Shown: positions 9,882-17,922, counted from the stretch's first letter. The stretch is 64,000 bases of DNA from Candidatus Scalindua sp. (GCA_021776915.1 JAIQZU010000074.1:1-64000); one strand, 5' to 3'. Made by a program: numbers and translations. Notes: generated from the letters alone by a model not told the origin.

Positions 9882-10343
9882 TTAACGATACATTACTTCC
9901 CAGAACAAGGCCTCGATATCCTCTTTGTGTTTCGACTCTTCATGTGCCAGCCAGACAAAAAGTTTTTTCAATTCGGCATCATCCACATTCTTCGACATAC
10001 TATCGTAAAAGGCAAAAGCCTTTTTTTCTCTTTTAGCAGCATAAACAAGAACATCCCTAAAGTCTGAATCTTCTCCGATACCTTCATGCGCATCTACCAG
10101 AAACTCTGATATCCCCTGCCGATGCTCGTCTTCTGTTATATCTATTTTCTGGTCCTTTAACTCCCCTATGTCAAACTCTTCCAATATTTGTTTATGTTTC
10201 AACTCTTCCTCGGCAAACTTAACCAGAACGGCCTTTGTTTGTGCATCGTGCGCATTATCTGCAGCATTCTTATAAAGCAAATAAGTGCCATTCTCCTTGT
10301 CAGCCGCTTTCTTTAATATTGATTCTACTGTCTCATTTTTCAT
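9882..10343 (-). CDS. Rubrerythrin/ferritin-like diiron protein 1
   Basis: A 153-residue four-helix protein with two E-x-x-H ligand sets (EEELKHK and HEESKHK) and the KREKKAFAFY helix that supplies a further glutamate, as in the diiron domain of rubrerythrin. Such proteins reduce peroxide using electrons from rubredoxin, and no rubredoxin domain is fused here; the preceding gene encodes separate iron domains. A TTG seven codons upstream would lengthen the frame, but the ATG is preferred; neither start has a strong ribosome site. It resembles the protein at 12034. Confidence 0.85.
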   Translation of the reverse strand: MKNETVESILKKAADKENGTYLLYKNAADNAHDAQTKAVLVKFAEEELKHKQILEEFDIGELKDQKIDITEDEHRQGISEFLVDAHEGIGEDSDFRDVLVYAAKREKKAFAFYDSMSKNVDDAELKKLFVWLAHEESKHKEDIEALFWEVMYR

Positions 10344-10366
10344 TGTATTTTCGAGATAAAACAAAT

Positions 10367-10600
10367 TTACTTTAACACCATAATCTGGTCACAACATTTA
10401 AGGAAGCCGCCACCGTCATTAACAACCCTGACTTCTGTACCACACACCTTACACATGCATGTTCTATCGGTCCTATCCATTTTAGGGACATAATTTGTAA
10501 CATCTACAAATTCACAGTCCTTACCACATGAAGGGCAGGTTTCATGTGGTTCCATTGCATCATGTTGATAACCACATTCAGCACATTTCCAGCTATTCAT
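10367..10600 (-). CDS. Rubredoxin-like / desulforedoxin fusion
   Basis: A 77-residue protein with two metal sites. The first 30 residues have CAECG and CPSCG, as in the rubredoxin-like tail of rubrerythrin. The second half has CKVCG, GGGF and CC in the spacing of desulforedoxin, the FeS4 domain also found at the N-terminus of desulfoferrodoxin. It probably carries electrons from the flavoprotein encoded upstream to the two flanking rubrerythrin-like proteins. There are 56 bases to the flavoprotein gene on one side and about 20 to the next rubrerythrin start on the other, so co-transcription is likely. Confidence 0.85.
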   Translation of the reverse strand: MNSWKCAECGYQHDAMEPHETCPSCGKDCEFVDVTNYVPKMDRTDRTCMCKVCGTEVRVVNDGGGFLKCCDQIMVLK

Positions 10601-10656
10601 ATAATTTTACTATAGTGAAAAAGTTTTAGAAATGCTTTGAACAGATGATAATGCTA

Positions 10657-12030
10657 TCACTTCAGCATCCGTTCAGTTACCTTAAGTTCTATACCGCAGG
10701 CAGGACACACAATCTTATCCCCAACCGTTGCATCAGGTGGAATATTAAGTTCAAGTTTACACACCGGACACAGAAAACCGCGAAATGGACTCCCCGGATA
10801 ATTGAAATCAAACATCTGTTTCAAAAGAGTCTCATTAATGTCAGAATATTTTGTTTTGTTTCTGATGACCTTTGTTATCTCTCCGGCCTCCAGTACATTG
10901 CCAACAAACAAAGCACCGACTACCGCATCATTCTTCAGGACTAACTTCTTATAAACATCAATTTCAGGATGAGGATAATCACCTCTCATTATTTTATAAC
11001 CACCATTTAGCGGATTTGAAATCCCTATGGAAATCAGGTCAACCCCGCATACTTGTGTTGAACTAACACACGAGATATCATCATATACGGCATCTTTGCC
11101 TGTCATATTCGCACCTGCAACCTGTCCCTGCTTCCAGGCCTTCAGCCATCTGATATTAATCTTTGGAATATCATTCTCCCCATCGTTTGACAACTGAGCA
11201 ACATCACCGGCAGCATAGATGTTATCAACATTAGTACGCATATTATTATTTACCAGAACACCATCGCTGACATTCACACCACTATCACTCAAGAAATCCA
11301 TGTCAGGTTTCAGTTTATCTATAGCGCCAACAATTTGACATTCTACAAATACATCATTTGTGGTAATAACACCCTGAACAGCTTTATCTTTAATAACAAT
11401 TTCTTTTATATCAGTTTGATGCTCTATTTTGATACCCTTCTCACCCAGCTTAATCTCAAGAACCTTAGATGCATCTTTATCCATCACATCAGGCCATAGC
11501 CTGTCCCCTCGCAGCAAGTATGTAACTCCAATACCGCTTTTATTCAACGCTTCTACCAGAGACAGTGTCAGGAAATCTTCACCGACTACTACAGCATTTT
11601 TTGCATTCTTAATTCTTTCTTTTATATTTTTCGCATCATCTATCGTCTTTAATTGAACTATTCCGTCATTTAAATCGCTACCCGGATATTCCCTGCTTTT
11701 AATAGAACCACCTGTTGCAATCAACAACGAATCATATGCGATTACAGTTTCATCACTTAAAACAACTTCATTTTTACTGTCATTAACCTTTACAGCCTTC
11801 TTTCCAAGGAGTAAAACAACGCCGTTATCTTCATAAAAACTCTTCTTTTTCCCCCATAATCTTCCCTCATCGACTGAACCGCAGACATACCCCGGGAGTT
11901 GAGGTCTATAGTAAAATGGATAATTCTCTTCCCCTACTATTGTTATTTTACTATCACTATCAGACTTCCTGATTTGCTCGACTGCTTTTATACCGGCAAC
12001 ACCATTACCAATGATAACGTATTCTGCCAT
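10657..12030 (-). CDS. NADH:rubredoxin oxidoreductase-like flavoprotein with C-terminal Zn ribbon
   Basis: A 457-residue pyridine-nucleotide-disulfide oxidoreductase-type protein. The FAD site is intact (IIGNGVAGIKAVE at 6-18, and TNVDNIYAAGDVA). The second Rossmann site, which should bind NAD(P)H, is degenerate: it reads VVVGEDFLTLSLVEAL where relatives have GGGxxGxE, so its glycines are mostly lost. After residue 420 there is an extra CPVC...CPACG ribbon. It lies four bases downstream of one rubrerythrin-like gene and upstream of the rubredoxin fusion, so it is a likely reductase of the peroxide-defence chain; the electron donor is uncertain. Confidence 0.85.
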   Translation of the reverse strand: MAEYVIIGNGVAGIKAVEQIRKSDSDSKITIVGEENYPFYYRPQLPGYVCGSVDEGRLWGKKKSFYEDNGVVLLLGKKAVKVNDSKNEVVLSDETVIAYDSLLIATGGSIKSREYPGSDLNDGIVQLKTIDDAKNIKERIKNAKNAVVVGEDFLTLSLVEALNKSGIGVTYLLRGDRLWPDVMDKDASKVLEIKLGEKGIKIEHQTDIKEIVIKDKAVQGVITTNDVFVECQIVGAIDKLKPDMDFLSDSGVNVSDGVLVNNNMRTNVDNIYAAGDVAQLSNDGENDIPKINIRWLKAWKQGQVAGANMTGKDAVYDDISCVSSTQVCGVDLISIGISNPLNGGYKIMRGDYPHPEIDVYKKLVLKNDAVVGALFVGNVLEAGEITKVIRNKTKYSDINETLLKQMFDFNYPGSPFRGFLCPVCKLELNIPPDATVGDKIVCPACGIELKVTERMLK

Positions 12031-12033
12031 TTA

Positions 12034-12492
12034 TCAAAACTCCTTATAAATTACATCATCGTATTCTGTCTCAATCCTTCCTTTGTGGTCTAATTCTTCT
12101 GCCGCCAGATCTTCAAAGAGATTTTTTACTTCAACGCTGCTCACAACCTTAGCCATATCTTTAAAAAACTGGTATGCCTTGTGTTCTCTCTTCATTGCAT
12201 GAATCATTATATCCTGAATAGATGAATCCGGAGCAATCTCTTTATCAAGAAGATAATCACTTAAGTGTAAGTCGTGTGCTTCTTTAACGGTATGGTGCTC
12301 TTCATCAACAGTGCTTAAATCAAAATTCTCCAATAAAGTCTTATGTTTCAATTCAATTGCTGCAAATTCATTAAGTAATACTTTCGCGGAAGGGTCATTC
12401 ACCGTATTTGCCGCTTGAGAATAAAACCGATTAGCTTCGTCTTCATTCTGAATAGCCTGATCCAGTATTTCCTTTAACGTTTTAAATGACAT
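12034..12492 (-). CDS. Rubrerythrin/ferritin-like diiron protein 2
   Basis: A 152-residue paralogue of the protein at 9882. Ligand motifs are NEDEANRFY, AAIELKHK, MKREHKAYQFF and AAEELDHK, consistent with a diiron four-helix bundle. AAAGGAGG is present shortly before the ATG. Four bases separate it from the flavoprotein gene, so they are one transcript. Its predicted role is peroxide reduction or iron handling. Confidence 0.87.
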   Translation of the reverse strand: MSFKTLKEILDQAIQNEDEANRFYSQAANTVNDPSAKVLLNEFAAIELKHKTLLENFDLSTVDEEHHTVKEAHDLHLSDYLLDKEIAPDSSIQDIMIHAMKREHKAYQFFKDMAKVVSSVEVKNLFEDLAAEELDHKGRIETEYDDVIYKEF

Positions 12493-12582
12493 AATCCATT
12501 CCTCCTTTTAATGTCAATGAGTAGGCGCTACTTAAACAAATATAATTTACAGAACCAACAAGGTTGCCTTAAGGTAATTAAC

Positions 12583-13122
12583 TTACAATAAGCTTTTTAA
12601 AAACTCTTTGCCCGGCGGTTTGTTTTCTTTGTATACTATTACCCCATTCTTATCCAGGATAATGTTTAAGGGTATACCCACAACCTTATATAGCCTGGCA
12701 ATGTCAGCACGGGAATCAAGAACCACAGGATAATTTATCTGCATCTTCTCAATAAAAGATTTGACTTTTTTTACACTTTCCTGAATATCGATACCTAACA
12801 CATTTAAACCATCATCTTTAAGCTCACTGTAATATTCCTTTAGGATCGGTATTTCATGTCTGCATGCAGGACACCATGTAGCTCCAAAAACAAGTAATGT
12901 GACCTTATCTTTAGCAAATGTTCCCAACTCTATCTCCTTGCCGTCTACAGTCAACAGTTTAAACGGAGATGCTTTTTTTCCCACATCTACGCCGGTCTCT
13001 ACCCCAGCAAATACTAAATCCTCTGTGATGCTGAACGTAAGAGAGAACACCACAAATGTACTTAACAATAAAATCACAAACGGCCTTATAACTATATTCA
13101 TATTGAGTCCCGTCTCTTTCAA
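12583..13122 (-). CDS. TlpA/ResA-like extracytoplasmic thioredoxin
   Basis: A 179-residue membrane-anchored or secreted thioredoxin-fold protein. Residues 8-40 form a signal-anchor, and the fold contains the active-site CPAC in FGATWCPACRHE and the cis-proline segment VGIPLN. TlpA relatives keep cytochrome or metal-centre cysteines reduced outside the membrane. The frame opens with TTG, which has AAAGGA six bases upstream; an ATG at 13101 is an alternative and leaves the signal intact. It sits between the PerR-like gene and the rubrerythrin operon. Confidence 0.85.
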   Translation of the reverse strand: MKETGLNMNIVIRPFVILLLSTFVVFSLTFSITEDLVFAGVETGVDVGKKASPFKLLTVDGKEIELGTFAKDKVTLLVFGATWCPACRHEIPILKEYYSELKDDGLNVLGIDIQESVKKVKSFIEKMQINYPVVLDSRADIARLYKVVGIPLNIILDKNGVIVYKENKPPGKEFLKSLL

Positions 13123-13197
13123 ATAATTCCTTTAAATCACGCAACCTTCAGGCTGCGGATACTTTTCTTTTAAAATACATTTACTGATGGGAATTAC

Positions 13198-13240
13198 CAA
13201 ATTATACTATTTTTTCTCTTTAAATTGAAACAAATTATAC
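13198..13240. promoter_or_regulatory. Direct repeats CAAATTATAC upstream of the TlpA gene
   Basis: Two identical ten-base copies start at 13198 and 13231, 33 bases or about three helical turns apart, between the PerR-like regulator and the TlpA gene. They are A/T-rich and could be regulator sites; this is unproven. Confidence 0.3.
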
Positions 13241-13259
13241 AAGTTAGATTCAAGCCTGT

Positions 13260-13682
13260 TTATTGTTTATTTAAACAATCTTTACAAGTACCATAGAAAG
13301 AGACGTGATATCTGGAAGGTGTAAACTCATTTAGAATTCCGTCCGGCAATGTCGGGTTTATGTGATCACCCTCAATGTCAGAGATTTTGTTGCATCCTAA
13401 ACAGATAATATGATGGTGGGTGGCCGTATTGGGGTCGTAGTGCTTTCTTTCATCATCTATAGTAATCTTTAAGACTTCGCCCATCTTTTCTAAAATATCC
13501 AGCGTTTTGTAAACAGTGGTAAAAGATATGGTAGGATAAATCTTCTTTATTTTGGCGAATATATCCTCTGCTGAAGGATGCTCAAGATTACCCTCAAGAA
13601 TCTTAAATATCCCCATTCGTTGCGGTGTAATCTTAAAATTCTTATTCCTGAACTTTTCTATTAAATTATCAGCTGTATCCAA
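13260..13682 (-). CDS. Fur-family regulator, PerR-like
   Basis: A 140-residue metalloregulator. The winged-helix part is residues 10-80. The dimer domain has HHHIICLGC (His89-91, Cys94, Cys97) and a second pair Cys133/Cys136 for structural zinc. Residues at the regulatory metal site are His35, Asp83, His89/91 and Asp102; aspartates rather than glutamates there favour peroxide-sensing PerR over iron-sensing Fur, which fits the rubrerythrin genes downstream. The start is TTG with GGTGAT just upstream. PerR function is inferred. Confidence 0.85.
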   Translation of the reverse strand: MDTADNLIEKFRNKNFKITPQRMGIFKILEGNLEHPSAEDIFAKIKKIYPTISFTTVYKTLDILEKMGEVLKITIDDERKHYDPNTATHHHIICLGCNKISDIEGDHINPTLPDGILNEFTPSRYHVSFYGTCKDCLNKQ

Positions 13683-13982
13683 TTCATCACCATAAAAAAT
13701 TATAAATTTATGTTATACGTATTATTAAACAACAATCATTACAGATTGTCAAATCTAAATTTGCCATGCTTTCTAAGAATTCCCAGACGCTGATTGGCAC
13801 AGATGGAACACAGATGTAGCTTAAAAGATGGATTGTGAAAAAGTGAGAAATGATTTATTGTTGGGGTTAACCGGCTCGTAGTAGTAAAATTCTTTACATT
13901 GTGGCACCATAGGTGATCCTATTTTTCTGAATAACTGCTTTAAAGTAATATAAATCATGTCTATGATATTGGAAATATACAG
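13683..13982. other. Gene-free stretch between PerR-like gene and unknown ORFs
   Basis: About 300 bases, AT-rich. It holds the candidate operator at 13732 and the PerR-like promoter region. I see no further gene, hairpin or repeat that I can support. Confidence 0.5.
13732..13749. promoter_or_regulatory. Inverted repeat ACAATC-N6-GATTGT upstream of PerR-like gene
   Basis: A six-base perfect inverted repeat with six-base spacer about 50 bases before the regulator start. Position suggests an autoregulatory operator; it does not match a textbook Per or Fur box exactly. Confidence 0.35.
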
Positions 13983-14318
13983 ATGCCGTCTATTTCGAAT
14001 AGCATAGTTGCAGTCTATTTAACTGTAGAGGTAAGTATGAATGAGGCATTAAGTAAAAAATTAAATTTGAGGGTAAATGGGTATTCGATTACATTGAATG
14101 GGATTTTAATTGATTCAGAGCTTTATAAATATAGCATCAAAAAGTTAGGATTCTTTCAAAGACTAATTATTAAACCCTCCAACGATGAAATTGTTTTTTG
14201 GGCAAAGAACTGTGATTTTCATTACATCAATGACGATTATAAAAATTCAATTGTGCCAATATTGCATAAAAAAATTGGTACTCATATGATGTATGGCACG
14301 TCTGCATATCTGTGGTAA
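13983..14318 (+). CDS. Hypothetical protein, possibly the N-terminal part of a frameshifted gene
   Basis: A 111-residue frame I do not recognise; Met19 (MNEALSKKL) may be the real start. It has no signal peptide or clear motif. It ends inside the start of the next frame (+1), with 26 bases of overlap, and the two products could be one protein of about 180 residues broken by one base near 14310. The base composition is more AT-rich than that of neighbours, suggesting acquired DNA. Confidence 0.4.
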   Translation: MPSISNSIVAVYLTVEVSMNEALSKKLNLRVNGYSITLNGILIDSELYKYSIKKLGFFQRLIIKPSNDEIVFWAKNCDFHYINDDYKNSIVPILHKKIGTHMMYGTSAYLW

Positions 14319-14538
14319 AAATGATTCGTTATCAAAATTTACTTTCCAAATCATTCAAAATGAATATGCTGCTAAATTAAACCTAGAGAAATTAGAAGAT
14401 AAGGTAAAAAGTGTAATTGGAAGTCCATCATCATCCGAAGGTTCTGGTAGAATATGGGAAGTGGGAAAAGAAAAATTAGTTATAGAATTTCCTTGCAATA
14501 TACAACATGGTTACGTTCATTTCATGGTTAGTGATTAA
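14293..14538 (+). CDS. Hypothetical protein, possibly the C-terminal part of the preceding gene
   Basis: An 81-residue frame without recognised domains. Its ATG follows an in-frame TGA at 14287 and lacks a clear ribosome site, which supports the idea that it is the second half of a frameshifted gene rather than an independent one. The segment IWEVGKEKLVIEFPCN looks like ordinary beta-rich protein sequence. Confidence 0.4.
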   Translation: MARLHICGKNDSLSKFTFQIIQNEYAAKLNLEKLEDKVKSVIGSPSSSEGSGRIWEVGKEKLVIEFPCNIQHGYVHFMVSD

Positions 14539-14740
14539 ATATACTCTTAACCAAAGCATAAACCTGACGCGAAAACAACAGTTATTTATAACTTTCAAGA
14601 TTATCTAACCCGGCATTAGTTGTAACGCAGCATCGGTATGGCTCAGGTTATACCAGTCGTTACGGCGATGAGCCACTGAAGTCATATGAGACTACATGTA
14701 AAGTAAGAATAAACTTCAACCAGCTATTACCGAAAATCTT

Positions 14741-15562
14741 ATGGTCAAAATTGGTAGAAATGATCCATGTCAGTGTGGTAGCGGTAAAAAGTATAAAAAT
14801 TGCTGCCTCAATAAGAAACCACGAGAGCAAATTGTAATGGTGGGGTCGCCTGAGCGTCTTCGCGGCATTCACTACGACAAAGATAAAATGGAGTTAATGG
14901 GATTGACCCTCGACGGCCGTTTAATTAAACCTGACGTAACCTTTAGTCAAACCCATTATATTGGCCAATCAGGGAAGGAAAAAGCCATCACCCGAGTCCA
15001 AGAGAAGGTTATCCCTAATGAAGCCGATCTAATAAGACACTTGTCATCATCGTTCGATATGATCATCGCTGTCGATACAAACTCAAAAATCATTGAATCC
15101 AAAACTGTGTCAGTAACTGGTGTTATCCATTGCATTATTCAAAAAACGCCTGATCCTGACGTATATGATGTGGACTTCCCGTGGCACGGGGCTATTCTGT
15201 TTCGGAACTGCCCAAGTGAGTTGCCTTCCGAAAAATTCGGATGGATGACCGTGATAAGAAGATTTAATCGCGAACCTCGAAATAAAACGAAAAGGTTTGC
15301 TATAGTAACAGATCACGATTTGGATAATCACACATCATATAATAGCAAACAAATATCGATTTTCAGGGATTTCTACTTGCCTGACAATTTTACACTAATG
15401 TATGGGAGAGGCGATGGGCCGAGCCAAAACATCTTGAATTATGTGGTAAAGCAATGCGATAAGAAATCATCAGAGCTGCTCAAAGAAATCGAGGAAAAAG
15501 GTTATTACCAGCATAATGACAAGAAATTTTCAATCAACCAAATTCCTGTGCCAGGTTTGTAG
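14741..15562 (+). CDS. SEC-C motif protein of unknown function
   Basis: A 273-residue protein that begins with the zinc-binding SEC-C motif ([18 protein letters not shown], residues 5-22), known from the SecA tail and many stand-alone proteins. The remaining 245 residues are not recognised; IIAVDTNSK near 110 and [12 protein letters not shown] near 170 look conserved in style. No membrane segments are visible. It lies in an accessory stretch between unknown ORFs and a REP transposase. A second SEC-C protein is at 30385. Confidence 0.7.
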   Translation: MVKIGRNDPCQCGSGKKYKNCCLNKKPREQIVMVGSPERLRGIHYDKDKMELMGLTLDGRLIKPDVTFSQTHYIGQSGKEKAITRVQEKVIPNEADLIRHLSSSFDMIIAVDTNSKIIESKTVSVTGVIHCIIQKTPDPDVYDVDFPWHGAILFRNCPSELPSEKFGWMTVIRRFNREPRNKTKRFAIVTDHDLDNHTSYNSKQISIFRDFYLPDNFTLMYGRGDGPSQNILNYVVKQCDKKSSELLKEIEEKGYYQHNDKKFSINQIPVPGL

Positions 15563-15649
15563 GCAGTCAGAGGGATTTGGCACTGACAAAGAATATTGCC
15601 TAATCAGGAACAGACACAATTAATTTGTACTTCACTCCTTAGATCATGG

Positions 15650-15722
15650 CTCAGGTTTTCTGTTCGATATCAAACAGAGGTCCCTGTATCCATTTACCAT
15701 AACATTTCGGGCACTTGCCGGG
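15650..15722 (-). pseudogene. Remnant of a Zn-ribbon regulator gene (3' end only)
   Basis: About 73 bases match the 3' end of the gene at 17311-17592 with roughly 65 identical positions. Read on the minus strand it still encodes KCPKCYGKWIQGPLFDIE and ends at the same stop codon. The rest of the gene is missing; the REP transposase begins nine bases beyond the break. It is the relic of a diverged paralogue interrupted or replaced by the transposase element. Confidence 0.75.
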
Positions 15723-15730
15723 GAATTATA

Positions 15731-16342
15731 ATGGTTTTATATAAAAACAGATACCGCGTTGAATCAAGCCGCCTGAAAGATTGGGATTATTCGTCAAGCG
15801 GATATTATTACATAACAATTTGCACCAAAGGCCGGATATGTCATTTTGGAGATATTGTAAATGGTGAAATGATTTTATCGGCAATCGGCGAAGCCGTCCA
15901 TCAATATTGGCAGGAAATCCCAAATCATTTCCCATTTGTCAGATTGGATGAATTCATCATAATGCCCAATCATGTACATGGCATAATTATTATTGATAAA
16001 TCGGATGCGGGTGATGAAAACGCGAAAACGCCGGTACACAACGTAGAGACGCAAGGTGTAGAGACGCAAGATTTTGCGTCTCTACGTTATAAAAATGATA
16101 TGGATTTGCAAAAATCAAATGAACCCCAAAATAAATTCGGACCGCAATCAAAAAATATTGCATCCATAATTCGCGGGTTTAAAATCGGGGTTACAAAATT
16201 TGCCAAAAACCAGAATATGTCTTTCGGATGGCAGCCCAGATTTTATGATCATATCGTCCGTAACGAAAATGATCTCAACAGGATACGTCAATACGTAATC
16301 AATAACCCGGAAGACTGGGATAAAGATGATTTTCATCCATAA
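15731..16342 (+). CDS. REP-associated tyrosine transposase (Y1 HUH family)
   Basis: A 203-residue single-strand transposase of the IS200/RAYT type. The HUH motif is visible as MPNHVHGIIII, and the typical C-terminal FYDHIVRNENDLNRIRQY followed by NNPEDW is present. The start at 15731 is chosen because the frame upstream is the translated gene remnant at 15650. Codons around 16041-16087 encode a palindromic GTAGAGACGCAA repeat, of the kind these enzymes mobilise. No target repeats flank the gene clearly. Confidence 0.9.
   Translation: MVLYKNRYRVESSRLKDWDYSSSGYYYITICTKGRICHFGDIVNGEMILSAIGEAVHQYWQEIPNHFPFVRLDEFIIMPNHVHGIIIIDKSDAGDENAKTPVHNVETQGVETQDFASLRYKNDMDLQKSNEPQNKFGPQSKNIASIIRGFKIGVTKFAKNQNMSFGWQPRFYDHIVRNENDLNRIRQYVINNPEDWDKDDFHP
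16041..16087. repeat. GTAGAGACGCAA repeats forming a hairpin inside the transposase gene
   Basis: Two direct copies (16043 and 16058) are followed by an inverted copy (to 16085), so either direct copy can pair with the third. This resembles bacterial REP/BIME palindromes. It is in frame with the host gene and encodes a variable linker. Confidence 0.75.
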
Positions 16343-16374
16343 GATTGTTAACCAATGAGCGCCAAACAAAATAA

Positions 16375-17052
16375 TCATTCGAAAGGATTTGTAAAATTCA
16401 TGTTCTTTCTTGTAATTACCTGCATAGATAAAATTGAAAAAATGCAGTATCCAAGGAAGAAATAGAAACCAAATTCAAATCTAGCTCCCAATTCCATTAA
16501 CCCTCCCATAGTGGAGGCATTGGCCGCCATGAATGCAACAATAATGGCTACTACGAATACGTCAGCCATTGACCACTTACTTATCGCACTGCTTATTAAG
16601 AATGCTTTCCTGCTATTCTTCGAGTCATAAAAATAAGCACCCAACAACATCAGCAGGAGCTTAGTAACCGGAATTATTATACTGAAAAGCATCACCAGAA
16701 AGCCGACAAAACCGTTACCGGTGCGGAAAAGCTCTTTGACTGTCCCCGCTATACTTCTTGTCTCATTGTAGGCCTCAAATTCTCCTTCGATGTCATTAAG
16801 CCCTAGCATTCCGGTAACCATGCCTATCATTCGTTTGGCTTTACCTTGTTCGTCTTTTTCTGATTTCCCTTTACCATTCTGCATTGACTTCTCAACCATG
16901 GAATCGACAATAATGTCTATCCCCTTATCAGTCATCCTGGCTTTATCTATCGTCCCGGTCAGAGTAAGCATGGGCTGCGTGACTCCGGGAATCAGCAGTG
17001 CAAGGGAAATTATGGTAATAATTAAAACCGTAGAAAGCTTTGGAGTTTCCAT
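16375..17052 (-). CDS. PqiA-like inner-membrane protein
   Basis: A 225-residue protein with four predicted membrane segments (about residues 9-27, 120-145, 160-185 and 195-215). The KWSMADVFVVAIIVAFM segment is the hallmark of the paraquat-inducible protein A domain, part of MCE-type lipid transport systems in Proteobacteria. A lysine-rich loop near residues 60-75 faces out of the membrane. ATG at 17052 is chosen because AAAGGG lies at good spacing; the longer frame starts with TTG too close to it. No pqiB/MCE gene is adjacent. Confidence 0.8.
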   Translation of the reverse strand: METPKLSTVLIITIISLALLIPGVTQPMLTLTGTIDKARMTDKGIDIIVDSMVEKSMQNGKGKSEKDEQGKAKRMIGMVTGMLGLNDIEGEFEAYNETRSIAGTVKELFRTGNGFVGFLVMLFSIIIPVTKLLLMLLGAYFYDSKNSRKAFLISSAISKWSMADVFVVAIIVAFMAANASTMGGLMELGARFEFGFYFFLGYCIFSILSMQVITRKNMNFTNPFE

Positions 17053-17172
17053 ACTAAACAATCCCTTTCATTTAACTTTAAAATATTTGACACATTTGAA
17101 ATGCTGCCGTCTCCCAGTGGGCAATTGCTGAGCATATACAACAGACACCATTAAATTGAGCGATTTTGTAGC

Positions 17173-17207
17173 CGCAACCTCAAAGCTGAGCTTAGCTCTG
17201 TGAGGTT
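17173..17207. repeat. Intergenic hairpin
   Basis: CAACCTCA pairs with TGAGGTTG around an inner AGCT stem. It lies between the Zn-ribbon regulator and pqiA, both leftward, and may be a transcription or processing signal. Confidence 0.5.
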
Positions 17208-17250
17208 GTGTAACTTGATCATATGAGGAATTTCAATGTTGTAACAAAAT

Positions 17251-17305
17251 GTGGGGCGTAAAGTCCTCGGCGCAGTTTGTCCGAGGATAATTATACGCCC
17301 CCTAC
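17251..17305. repeat. Palindrome GGGGCGTA...TACGCCCC with nested inner module
   Basis: Outer arms at 17253-17260 and 17294-17301 enclose GTCCTCGGCGC-AGTTT-GTCCGAGGA, itself an inverted repeat. The inner part closely matches the module found inside family 1 repeats at 23078, 25598 and 49545, but the outer arms differ. Confidence 0.75.
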
Positions 17306-17310
17306 TCAAC

Positions 17311-17592
17311 TCAGGTTTTCCGTTCGATATCGAACAGAGGTCCCTGTATCCACGTACCCTGGCATTTCGGACACTTGCCGGGCTTGTGCAATTTATCTTT
17401 ATTAAATTGAAAATCACACTTCCGGCAGTTTGCGGGTGTAACAACCAGACGATCATCGGCATGCTTAAGGCTCTTGATAAGATGCCTGATATCATCCTCC
17501 GCATCCTTCTGCGGCACCTCGAGATGCCTTGCAATTTCCACCAGATCCATAGAATCGTTCCGGAGTAGTTCAATCAGATCCTTACGTAACAT
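17311..17592 (-). CDS. Predicted regulator: HTH fused to Zn ribbon
   Basis: A 93-residue protein of the COG3357 type. Residues 1-50 form a winged-helix-like segment (LVEIARHLEVPQKDAEDDI), and the C-terminal half carries CRKC and CPKC, a zinc ribbon ending in WIQGPLFDIE. ATG at 17592 is preferred over a TTG two codons earlier. The target is unknown. A degenerate copy of its 3' end lies at 15650, so the genome once held two. Confidence 0.8.
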   Translation of the reverse strand: MLRKDLIELLRNDSMDLVEIARHLEVPQKDAEDDIRHLIKSLKHADDRLVVTPANCRKCDFQFNKDKLHKPGKCPKCQGTWIQGPLFDIERKT

Positions 17593-17632
17593 GTGCAACT
17601 TTCCAAATCAAATTTCAATATTGACTCCTGTA

Positions 17633-17854
17633 CTACCTCATGTAAGTGCTTCGGTTACAATCTGTCACGGTACGATTAACTTGTTTTTCACACGCTTCCC
17701 GGTAGAAATTATCAATCTCAGCAGCCAGCTTTACAGACGGTCTTTCAAGTGTTTTGAACAAATCAGCCATGGACTCCGTAACATTTCTAATGGCTTTGGC
17801 TAGTTTTGCTATTTCAGCAATTTTTTTCTTTTCAGGTTGTTCTTCTTTTTTCAT
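17633..17854 (-). CDS. Small hypothetical protein
   Basis: A 73-residue charged, probably helical protein (lysine/glutamate-rich start, then AEIAKLAKAIRNV and MADLFKTLE). No domain is recognised and no signal peptide is present. It lies between the MotB-like gene and the Zn-ribbon regulator on the same strand, so it may belong to either operon. Confidence 0.5.
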   Translation of the reverse strand: MKKEEQPEKKKIAEIAKLAKAIRNVTESMADLFKTLERPSVKLAAEIDNFYREACEKQVNRTVTDCNRSTYMR

Positions 17855-17922
17855 TTTTCATCCACTAACTGTTTAACTTCAGTATTTAACATTCCTTGCA
17901 CAGAATGTAAAGTTTTCAATAT

